Positions 1 through 5,929 of a stretch of DNA of 6,281 nt are shown piece after piece. Position 1 is the stretch's first letter, and each line of letters opens with the position of its first letter. Both the position numbers and the translations under genes were made by a program. Location: the NCBI GenBank assembly GCA_964506935.1, contig CAZDOD010000164.1, forward strand, positions 1 to 6,281, given 5' to 3'. The notes beneath the pieces are model-generated. The model was not told the DNA's origin. It worked only from the letters and a program-made list of their open reading frames with translations, and ran no database searches. The stretch comes from CAZDOD01 sp964506935. Its GTDB lineage: Bacteria > Desulfobacterota > Zymogenia > Zymogenales > Zymogenaceae.

Positions 1-622
1 TGGCGCGGCGGCGGTGATGGGCGCTGTTCTGGCCGCTGCGAGGTTGAAGCTGAGTACAGGCGTCGTTGGTGTCATCCCCGCCACGGAAAACATGCCGAGC
101 GGCTCGGCCATGAAGCCCGGCGACGTCGTGACCGCAATGGATGGAACCACAATCGAAGTCATCAATACCGACGCCGAGGGGAGATTGATTCTTGCCGATG
201 CGATCACGTTTGCGAAAAAATACAAACCCGACGCGATCGTCGATATCGCCACACTCACCGGCGCCGCCGTGATAGCCCTTGGGAGTAAGGTTTCTGCGCT
301 CTATGCGATGGATGATAAGCTTGGAGAAGATCTTAAGGAGGCCTCAAAAAAGACGGGCGAGAAAGTCTGGCAGATGCCGTTGTTTGACCACTATAGCGAG
401 CAGCTAAAGAGCGACGTCGCGGATGTAAAAAACGTCGGGGGGAGGGAGGCCGGAAGTATCACCGCGGCGGCATTTCTTAAGAAGTTCACGGAAGAAAAAT
501 GCCCGTGGGCTCACATAGACATCGCGGGTACGGCGAGGAGTGATTCGGATTATGACTGGGTGAAAAAGGGAGCAACGGGATACGGAGTGATGCTCCTTGT
601 AAAATTTTTAGAGATGATATGA
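1..622 (+). CDS. pepA: Leucyl aminopeptidase, peptidase family M17 (C-terminal part, cut at left edge)
   Basis: This is a cytosolic metallo-aminopeptidase that removes N-terminal residues from peptides using two divalent metal ions. Only the C-terminal catalytic part is present: the frame is open from base 2, and the first residues read GAAAVMGAVLAA, which matches the region just after the conserved metal-binding KYDM of E. coli PepA. The family signature NTDAEGRL lies at 164-187; its Asp and Glu correspond to metal ligands and its Arg to the bicarbonate/catalytic Arg of PepA. It is followed by the conserved DIATLTGA segment, a GGREAGSITAAAFL segment and WAHIDIAGTA near the end, all in family order. 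About 206 residues are visible; full-length family members are near 480-500, so more than half the gene, including the first metal ligands, is outside the window. The end is intact (TGA at 620-622). The next gene converges on it from the other strand, so this is the end of its transcription unit. Confidence 0.95.
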   Translation, partial: GAAAVMGAVLAAARLKLSTGVVGVIPATENMPSGSAMKPGDVVTAMDGTTIEVINTDAEGRLILADAITFAKKYKPDAIVDIATLTGAAVIALGSKVSALYAMDDKLGEDLKEASKKTGEKVWQMPLFDHYSEQLKSDVADVKNVGGREAGSITAAAFLKKFTEEKCPWAHIDIAGTARSDSDYDWVKKGATGYGVMLLVKFLEMI

Positions 623-686
623 AAAATGATTTTGAAAAGTGAATATAATCCCACCCCCTTTTGATTTTTTAAATCCACTATTCTTA
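623..686. other. Short convergent intergenic gap
   Basis: These 64 bases separate the stop of the aminopeptidase from the stop of the transporter on the opposite strand. The only hairpin-like element is AT-only in its core (GATTT at 663-667 pairing with AAATC at 671-675, three-base loop) and has no GC stem or proper U-tract on either strand. No convincing intrinsic terminator is visible, although two transcripts must end here or overlap. Confidence 0.6.
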
Positions 687-2051
687 CTATCTCTTGGGTC
701 TGGTTTTGAGCTTTTCCATGATCTCCTTGTGCGTTTCCCTCGTTATCGGATAAAAGATTGTGACCACAATCGAGAGGATCAGAAGGATCGCCGGAACGGG
801 CCCGAGCAAGAACCTGATAGAAAACAGAGCGGCCTTCGGCTGGAGCATGTTTGCCACATATCCCGACCACTCAAGGAAGAGACCTGTTATGAAGAGGGCT
901 ATAGATGATGCGAACTTTTGAAGGAATAGGGTAAAACCAGTATACATCCCCTCCCGTCGTGCCCCCGTATTCAGCTCGTCCAGATCGACGCAATCGATAA
1001 TCATCGCCCACGGTATGAGGTGGGCGGTGGAAACTCCTATCCCCGCAAGGAAGCAGAATGTTAAAAGTACGGAAAATGGAATGCCCGGTTTAAGAAAAAT
1101 GGCGAAGGTCATAACTAATGCCCAGAATGCCATGCCGGAGATGTACGCCATCTTCTTTCCGAGTTTCTTTGACACCAATACCCAGAAGGGGAGGAATAAC
1201 ACGGCCGTGATGAAGATCGTCCCGAGGAGGATCGACACGTCGTCTCCTGTAAGTCCCATCCAGTAGGTAAGAAAATATATAAAGACGGCCCCGACGATAT
1301 CCACACACGCCCAGCTCAATAGGAAGATAAACATGGAAATCACAAAGGGCTTGTTTTTAATCGTCTCACGAAATGAGGTGGAAAGCGGAAGCTGGGTCTT
1401 GTTTTGAAATTCCGGCCGCTCCCTCGTGCCGAAAAATGTGGTCATGACAGGAAGGATGCCGAAGATGCCGAGAAAAACCCCCATCATGGCAAATCCGATT
1501 ACCTTGTTTGGGTATAGACCCACAATCAACAACGGGACGACAACGGCCACGAGACCGAAGATGATAGAAAAGAACATCCTCGTGCTGATGAGGGAGGTTC
1601 GGTCGTCGTAATCGAGGGAGAGTTCCGGCATGAGGGCGGCGTATGGGATCGCAAGTATTGTAAAGGATGTCCAGAACAGGAGGTTTATCCCCGTGTAGGC
1701 AAAAAAGAGCATTGTCTGGCTCTCTATTGGGAATTTTTGCCATATGAGGATAAACAGGGCTGCACCGGGTAGAACCCCGAAGAGCAGAAACGGCCTTCTC
1801 CTTCCCCAGCGTGATTTCGTGCGGTCGGAGAAAAAGCCCACCATCGGGTCGGTAACGGCGTCCCACGCCTTCCCGACAAATAGCACCGCCCCGGCCAAAG
1901 CCGGCTTGATCCCCGCGACATCGGTAAGGAAAAAGAGATAGAAAAAGGCGACCACGGTGAAGTAGAGGCTGAAAGTGGAATCCCCAACGCCGAAGAGGAG
2001 CTTTCGATAAAAGGGCAGCTTTTCCGCTGTCGGTTGGTTTTTCTTTTCCAT
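687..2051 (-). CDS. MFS transporter, glycoside-pentoside-hexuronide (GPH):cation symporter family
   Basis: This is an inner-membrane secondary transporter of 454 residues, the normal size for the GPH (MelB/YicJ-like) family, with about 12 hydrophobic segments. Family motifs are clear. GVGD with Asp24 in helix I matches MelB Asp19. WDAVTDPMVG (Asp64 and Asp68) matches the MelB Asp55/Asp59 cation-site pair. SDRTKSRWGRRRP at 75-87 is the loop 2-3 signature. IPYAALMPELSLDYDDRTSL at 135-154 and the C-terminal IPWAMIIDCVDLDEL...ARREGMYTG (346-372) are also typical. MelB Asp124 appears to be replaced by a small residue (ILAIPY), as I recall for many GPH members outside the melibiose group. The ATG (complement of 2049-2051) has an AGGA ribosome site at 2061-2064, nine bases away. 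Family members import glycosides, pentosides or hexuronides with Na+ or H+; the substrate cannot be assigned, as no sugar-utilisation gene is visible next to it. It is transcribed divergently from the DUF6178-like gene and looks monocistronic within the window. Confidence 0.93.
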   Translation of the reverse strand: MEKKNQPTAEKLPFYRKLLFGVGDSTFSLYFTVVAFFYLFFLTDVAGIKPALAGAVLFVGKAWDAVTDPMVGFFSDRTKSRWGRRRPFLLFGVLPGAALFILIWQKFPIESQTMLFFAYTGINLLFWTSFTILAIPYAALMPELSLDYDDRTSLISTRMFFSIIFGLVAVVVPLLIVGLYPNKVIGFAMMGVFLGIFGILPVMTTFFGTRERPEFQNKTQLPLSTSFRETIKNKPFVISMFIFLLSWACVDIVGAVFIYFLTYWMGLTGDDVSILLGTIFITAVLFLPFWVLVSKKLGKKMAYISGMAFWALVMTFAIFLKPGIPFSVLLTFCFLAGIGVSTAHLIPWAMIIDCVDLDELNTGARREGMYTGFTLFLQKFASSIALFITGLFLEWSGYVANMLQPKAALFSIRFLLGPVPAILLILSIVVTIFYPITRETHKEIMEKLKTRPKR

Positions 2052-2080
2052 TTTTTATTTTCCTATTTATAGATTTTTGA

Positions 2081-2109
2081 ATAGTACTCAAATTGCCCTC
2101 ATTTGTAAA
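2081..2109 (-). promoter_or_regulatory. Predicted sigma70-type promoter of the GPH transporter
   Basis: Read on the minus strand, a -35 box TTTACA (2104-2109; 5 of 6 to consensus) is followed, after exactly 17 bases, by a -10 box TACTAT (2081-2086; 4 of 6). The predicted start of transcription is near 2074, giving a leader of about 22 bases that contains the AGGA ribosome site at 2061-2064. It lies in the divergent intergenic region, at the expected place for the transporter gene. Found by eye against the consensus; no operator palindrome for a sugar regulator was recognised. Confidence 0.55.
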
Positions 2110-2137
2110 GGTTTAACTTCTTTTATTTTTCATTTTC

Positions 2138-2146
2138 TGATATAAT
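2138..2146 (+). promoter_or_regulatory. Extended -10 promoter directly abutting the DUF6178-like start codon
   Basis: A perfect TATAAT (2141-2146) is preceded by TG and one base (2138-2140), the extended -10 form that can work with a poor -35 box. The hexamer 17 bases upstream (TTCTTT, 2118-2123) matches the -35 consensus weakly. Transcription would start about 6-8 bases after the -10, at 2152-2154, which coincides with the ATG at 2153. No Shine-Dalgarno sequence could therefore be in the transcript. A chance TATAAT in AT-rich DNA is possible, but the position, the TGn and the lack of a ribosome site at this gene agree with each other. Confidence 0.55.
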
Positions 2147-2152
2147 GAAAAT

Positions 2153-3937
2153 ATGACAGAAGGGACAAAAACAATCGCCCCAAGGAGTAACGTCGTAGGC
2201 CTACTCGATCGCGTCCTCGGCGGCGAGAAGCTGGGGGAGAAGGATCTCTCCCGAATATCATTTGAGGATAGGCTGTGGCTGATCCAGAGGGCGCCTCTTG
2301 GCCGGAAGGCCCACATGATTATATCCTCTCCCGATCCGATGAAACTCTTAAAGAAACTCTCTCCGCAGGAGATCTATCTTACTGTAAAGGAATCATGGGG
2401 GGATGATGCCGCAATAATCCTAGAAATGACCCCTCTACAAAAGATACCCCAGCTAATGGACATTGATATATGGAAGAAGGACAGGATCGATTTCAACAGG
2501 TTTATGGAATGGTTGCAGTTGATATCTGAAGGTGGTGAAAGGGCACTGACCAAGAGCCTATTTACCCTTGACCCGCCTCTTCTGGTTCTCCTGTTCAAGA
2601 ACATCATAGATGTAACATCGCGAAATTTAGACCAGGATCCGCTCGAATTTACCGATGATGGATGGTACAGTTTTGACTACATGTACTATTTTAAATCCAT
2701 ATCATCTGATATAGATTTCGATTCTGTGATAACTATCCTTTCCCGATTTTTCGAGATAGAGCCCGAATATTATAAGATTATTATGGAGGGTATCATAGGC
2801 GAGCTCCCATCCCCGATGGAGGAGGAGGCCTTTCGTTTGCGCTCGTCCCGTATGTCTAAAATAGGATTTCCCGATTTTTATGAGGCACAGGATCTCTTGC
2901 TGTACGAAGACCCTAAAAAGGTCTCCCGTGAACTGGTAGGTGATATAAAAAAGATAATCTATCTCGATGACCTTCAGGAGGACGAACTTCCACCGCATTA
3001 CTGGCTCCTGCCTCAGAGGGAGGGGGAGGGGATGTTCGAGGAGTTGATGGGTGAGATCGCGGACTTTGAAGAGGAAAAAGTTCTATTGTGGGAGCTTTCA
3101 TATCTTATACACAAGCTGGTTGCGGCAGAAGGATATGATCTCACGGACACGGGCGAATTGATATCTTCGGTCGAGACAGCGAGGGATTACATAAACCTCG
3201 GATTGGAATTCGTGACCGACGGATCATCGGAGAAGGGGAAAAGGATCGTAAATGAGGTATACCTGCAGAGGGTCTTCAGGCTGGGTCACAGCCTTGCACT
3301 CGACCTGAAAAAAAGGGGGAGCGCGGTCTTTGAAGAATTAAGGGATATAATCGAACCGTCGCTGTGGGGGAATAAGGCACGAAGCGTAATCCTCGGACTC
3401 AGCGCCAAAAGGCCACTTTTCCATGAGGGACTTGATTCCGAAAAGGATGGGTATAGAAATTTTTGCTCGGTAAAAGATATCTCTGCCGTTGACAAATTCC
3501 TCGAAGACCTGAGATTCGGGATACGCCTCATATCGGGGTTCATCACGATCCCGCCTGACGTAAAACCCTATCTAGTGAAAAAAGCGTATGTCCATAATTG
3601 GGGCCTTGAAAACCTCTTCCTTACGGCAATGGCGAGGAGGTGCCTCAACGATCTCTGGATTGTGATTCCGCTGACTTCCGATGACTTATTGGATCTCTAC
3701 AACATGTTAAAGGATAATCGGGGAAAAATTGACGATGCCCTAAAGGAGGCCCAAGCGAAAATAGAGAAGATGTCTCAGGAGGAGGGGGAGGGATTCAGGT
3801 CATTCGCAGACTCATTTATTAGAAATACTTCAGAAGACCTCGCCCAGGAGCTACTCGCGATAAGGAGGCCAGCCGATATCGACCCGAGATTTATCGTAAA
3901 CGTCATTACAATGGATTCAATGGAAGAGGAGTCATAG
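2153..3937 (+). CDS. DUF6178-like protein of unknown function
   Basis: This 594-residue protein has no signal peptide and no membrane segment, so it is probably cytosolic. I recognise it as resembling DUF6178 proteins, known mainly from Desulfobacterota and of similar length, and functionally undescribed. The resemblance is strongest in LLDRVLGG near the N-terminus (residues 17-24), in the WKKDRIDFNRFMEWLQLI region (107-124), and in the following FKNIIDVTSRNLDQDP and FTDDGWYSFDYMYYF segments (148-180); this is from memory, not a search. No catalytic motif, nucleotide-binding loop or metal site is evident. The composition is rich in Leu, Asp, Glu and Lys with alternating charged and hydrophobic residues, which suggests a mostly helical fold. 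A charged helical stretch (about 519-545) may form a short coiled coil, and the tail is acidic (MEEES). The ATG at 2153 is the only usable start: an in-frame TGA lies at 2138-2140, and the internal AAGGAG at 2182-2187 is followed by no start codon in frame. It appears to be a single-gene transcription unit. Confidence 0.75.
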   Translation: MTEGTKTIAPRSNVVGLLDRVLGGEKLGEKDLSRISFEDRLWLIQRAPLGRKAHMIISSPDPMKLLKKLSPQEIYLTVKESWGDDAAIILEMTPLQKIPQLMDIDIWKKDRIDFNRFMEWLQLISEGGERALTKSLFTLDPPLLVLLFKNIIDVTSRNLDQDPLEFTDDGWYSFDYMYYFKSISSDIDFDSVITILSRFFEIEPEYYKIIMEGIIGELPSPMEEEAFRLRSSRMSKIGFPDFYEAQDLLLYEDPKKVSRELVGDIKKIIYLDDLQEDELPPHYWLLPQREGEGMFEELMGEIADFEEEKVLLWELSYLIHKLVAAEGYDLTDTGELISSVETARDYINLGLEFVTDGSSEKGKRIVNEVYLQRVFRLGHSLALDLKKRGSAVFEELRDIIEPSLWGNKARSVILGLSAKRPLFHEGLDSEKDGYRNFCSVKDISAVDKFLEDLRFGIRLISGFITIPPDVKPYLVKKAYVHNWGLENLFLTAMARRCLNDLWIVIPLTSDDLLDLYNMLKDNRGKIDDALKEAQAKIEKMSQEEGEGFRSFADSFIRNTSEDLAQELLAIRRPADIDPRFIVNVITMDSMEEES

Positions 3938-3984
3938 ATATCTTTTAATATCAGACAGGGAGTCATCCAAATTTCCAAAAAATG

Positions 3985-4013
3985 TTTACTTGATAGTGTC
4001 TTGGTGCTAAAAT
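3985..4013 (+). promoter_or_regulatory. Predicted promoter of the zinc-ribbon / AmmeMemoRadiSam operon
   Basis: A -35 box TTTACT (3985-3990; 4 of 6) and a -10 box TAAAAT (4008-4013; 5 of 6) are separated by exactly 17 bases. TGC immediately before the -10 (4005-4007) makes it an extended -10 as well. Transcription would start near 4020, leaving a leader of about 55 bases before the ATG at 4075. The site lies in the 137-base gap after the DUF6178-like gene, so the downstream genes probably form a separate transcription unit. No regulator-binding palindrome was recognised. Confidence 0.55.
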
Positions 4014-4054
4014 ACTTCGATGGATATTTGATAGAAATTTTGGTACAGAGATTT

Positions 4055-4068
4055 AAGGAGGAATAGGA
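4055..4068 (+). promoter_or_regulatory. Double ribosome-binding site of the zinc-ribbon gene
   Basis: A strong AAGGAGG (4055-4061) lies 13 bases before the ATG at 4075, somewhat farther than usual. A second, weaker AGGA (4065-4068) lies six bases before it. Either or both may position the ribosome. No alternative in-frame start with a better spacing was seen, and the MPIYEY N-terminus is the family standard, which settles the start. Confidence 0.7.
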
Positions 4069-4074
4069 CATAAG

Positions 4075-4293
4075 ATGCCGATCTATGAATATATTTGTGA
4101 CGGATGCGCTAACCAGTTTGAGGAGCTCGTGCTAAAGACGGACGACGAAGTGAAGTGTCCCAAGTGCTCGTCCGTGAAATTATCCAAGAAGATGTCGGCC
4201 TGTGCGATGAAGAGCGGTTCGAAGTACACATCGACCTCTTCGGGAGACGGATGCTCGACCTGCGCTAGTAAAAACTGCGGAAGCTGTAACTGA
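4075..4293 (+). CDS. FmdB-type zinc-ribbon protein
   Basis: This 72-residue protein belongs to the FmdB/CxxC putative regulatory zinc-ribbon family. The N-terminus MPIYEYICDGC is diagnostic: Cys8/Cys11 and Cys28/Cys31 (CPKC) form the two zinc knuckles, with the hydrophobic FEELV between them as usual. After the ribbon comes a Ser/Thr/Gly-rich linker and a tail with two more CxxC pairs (Cys60/Cys63 and Cys68/Cys71); with Cys43 that makes nine cysteines in 72 residues. Short FmdB-like proteins with such Cys-rich tails occur in other bacteria, so the tail is not a frameshift product. The family name comes from a proposed regulator of formamidase/amidase genes, but the function of most members, including this one, is unknown. 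It is cytosolic, having no signal peptide. It is the first gene after a predicted promoter and lies 70 bases ahead of the Memo-AMMECR1 gene on the same strand, so co-transcription is likely but not proven. Confidence 0.85.
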   Translation: MPIYEYICDGCANQFEELVLKTDDEVKCPKCSSVKLSKKMSACAMKSGSKYTSTSSGDGCSTCASKNCGSCN

Positions 4294-4363
4294 GACCGCA
4301 AAGATATTGCCGTTTTTAGACTATAGTTCTTATCAATGACAAATATAGTAGGAGTATTGAGAC

Positions 4364-5863
4364 ATGTCACCTTTTAGAAGGTTAGTTGTAATTTTATTCT
4401 CTTTTTGTTTGCTGCTGTTTCTGACAACTTTTTCGTGTGGCAAAGATAATCCAGGGAGGTCGGGCAACGTTCGGGAGCCTGTGGTGGCCGGTCAATTCTA
4501 TCCCGATGATCCGGTTGAGCTAAAAGAGATGATAGATAAGTTCATCTCGGATGTGCCGGATATTGAGATCGACGGGAATATATTCGCTCTTATCTCTCCC
4601 CATGCGGGTTATGAGTTTTCAGGCCCGGTGGCGGCATACGGATACAAGGCAATATTGGGAAAGAGTTACGATACCGTAATCGTCATCGCCCCGAGCCACC
4701 AATATTCATTTGATGGGGCCTCGATCTATAACGATGGACCGTATGCAACGCCGCTGGGGGAGGTGCCCCTCGATTACAAGATGATCGAGGATATCATGGA
4801 TAGTAGCGAAAAGATAACCTATGAGCCGATGGCACACAAGATGGAGCACGCGGTTGAGGTACAGTTACCATTCCTACAGGTGGTCTTGGGGGATTTCAAG
4901 CTGGTTCCGATCGTTATCGGCGGCATGTCTATTGAAACATTTCTGGAGCTCTCAAAGGCGATAGCCGAATCCGTTGGTAAAAAAAATGTCTTGATCGTAG
5001 CCAGCACCGACCTCTCCCATTATCACTCCCGATCCGAGGCGAAGTCGCTTGATGGGGTCTTTGAAGACCTGCTCAAAAAAAACGATCCAATACTCCTATA
5101 CGACTCACTGAATTCGGGGAGATGTGAGGCGTGCGGCGGCATGGCGGTAATTACGGCGCTCAAGGCGGCAAAGATGCTCGGTTATACCGATGTCACCGTG
5201 CTCAAATACGACGACAGCGGCACTTCTTCGGGAGATACGAAAAACGTTGTCGGATATATATCGGCGGTGATATCGGGTGAGGGGGGTAAAGTTTTGTCCG
5301 AAGAGGAGGGCGGAGATATTTCCCTTACACCCGAAGACAAAGACAAGCTCCTCTATATTGCGAGAAAGACCATAGAGTGCGGTCTTTCGGGAAAACAGCT
5401 TCCGGATTTTGACATACAGTCGGATGTGCTGAAAGAGCCGTGCGGCGCATTTGTAACCCTTTATAAGGGTGGTGAACTCAGGGGCTGCATAGGCTATACG
5501 GAGAGGGATATTCCGCTTTATATGGTTGTTGAGAGGGTGGCGATTGGCGCCGCATTTCGCGATCCCCGCTTCTTTCCCCTAAAAGAGAGTGAGCTCGATG
5601 ACATCACAATCGAGATATCGGTACTCTCAGAGCTCGAACCTGTAAAAAAGGTAAAGGAGATAGAGGTCGGGACACATGGCCTTGTCATAATAGAGGGGTC
5701 ATACAAGGGACTTTTGCTCCCCAAGGTGCCCGTAGAACAGGGCTGGGATAGGGACGAATTTCTCGAAAACGTCTGTCTCAAGGCGGGTCTATTTTCCGAG
5801 TCGTGGAAGGATGATGAGGCCGAGCTCTATAAATTTACGGCGATGGTTTTCGCCGAGAAATAG
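4364..5863 (+). CDS. Memo-AMMECR1 fusion lipoprotein (AmmeMemoRadiSam proteins B and A in one chain)
   Basis: This 499-residue protein has three parts. Residues 1-25 form a Sec lipoprotein signal: MSPFRR, a hydrophobic stretch, then TTFSC with Cys25 as the likely lipidated residue. The lipobox has Thr and Phe at -3 and -2, off the strict consensus but allowed by relaxed patterns. Residues about 36-305 are a Memo-like domain, related in fold to class III extradiol dioxygenases. The residues matching the metal-site set of human MEMO1 are all present: His80 (SPHAGY), His112 (APSH), Asp216 and His219 (STDLSH), and Cys257 (EACGG), plus the EHAVEVQLPFL block at 161-171. Residues about 321-497 are an AMMECR1 domain with LRGCIG (372-377), RDPRF (399-403), THGL and LLPKVPVEQGWD. 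The ATG is preceded by GGAG at 4351-4354, nine bases away. The following gene is the radical SAM partner, which supports the assignment. The system's reaction is unknown. Export of this fusion to the cell envelope is inferred from the signal alone. Confidence 0.92.
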   Translation: MSPFRRLVVILFSFCLLLFLTTFSCGKDNPGRSGNVREPVVAGQFYPDDPVELKEMIDKFISDVPDIEIDGNIFALISPHAGYEFSGPVAAYGYKAILGKSYDTVIVIAPSHQYSFDGASIYNDGPYATPLGEVPLDYKMIEDIMDSSEKITYEPMAHKMEHAVEVQLPFLQVVLGDFKLVPIVIGGMSIETFLELSKAIAESVGKKNVLIVASTDLSHYHSRSEAKSLDGVFEDLLKKNDPILLYDSLNSGRCEACGGMAVITALKAAKMLGYTDVTVLKYDDSGTSSGDTKNVVGYISAVISGEGGKVLSEEEGGDISLTPEDKDKLLYIARKTIECGLSGKQLPDFDIQSDVLKEPCGAFVTLYKGGELRGCIGYTERDIPLYMVVERVAIGAAFRDPRFFPLKESELDDITIEISVLSELEPVKKVKEIEVGTHGLVIIEGSYKGLLLPKVPVEQGWDRDEFLENVCLKAGLFSESWKDDEAELYKFTAMVFAEK

Positions 5864-5915
5864 AAGGTGAGTCCTTTGGACGGAATATACAAAAGATATG
5901 GCAGGGGGGATGTAT

Positions 5916-5922
5916 GGAGGGG
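5916..5922 (+). promoter_or_regulatory. Ribosome-binding site selecting the TTG start of the radical SAM gene
   Basis: GGAGGGG lies 7 bases before the TTG at 5930 (9 bases counted from the GGAGG core), a canonical spacing. A competing site, AAGGTG at 5864-5869, lies 6 bases before an in-frame TTG at 5876, and an in-frame GTG at 5867 has no good site. The 5930 start is preferred because it places the twin-arginine motif at residues 7-8, typical for Tat signals. Confidence 0.55.
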
Positions 5923-5929
5923 ATCAAAT

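Noticed and set aside
639..908. Two open frames (plus strand 639-908, minus strand 550-870) across the convergent gap
   Set aside because: They overlap the ends of two clear genes in other frames, have no ribosome sites and have low-complexity, charged translations.
1366..2091. A 241-aa open frame on the minus strand, overlapping the transporter in another frame
   Set aside because: Its translation is rich in Arg, Pro, His and Gly with no domain-like pattern, and it lies inside the well-supported GPH transporter gene. It is a frame shadow.
3010..3800. Similar QREGEGMFEE and QEEGEGFRSF segments within the DUF6178-like protein, reflected in purine-rich DNA near 3014 and 3777
   Set aside because: The similarity is limited to a few Glu/Gly residues and does not extend to either side, so it is not an internal repeat.
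3937..3952. GATAT/ATATC hairpin right after the DUF6178-like stop codon
   Set aside because: The stem is five mostly AT pairs and no U-tract follows; not a credible terminator.
4298..4317. Possible intrinsic terminator after the zinc-ribbon gene (GCAA/TTGC stem followed by CGTTTTT)
   Set aside because: The stem is only four base pairs with a five-base loop and mismatches on extension; too weak to call, and the U-run is short.
5861..5929. Stop-codon readthrough joining the Memo-AMMECR1 protein to the radical SAM enzyme
   Set aside because: The frames match, but the downstream protein begins with its own export signal and ribosome sites, which would make no sense inside a fusion.
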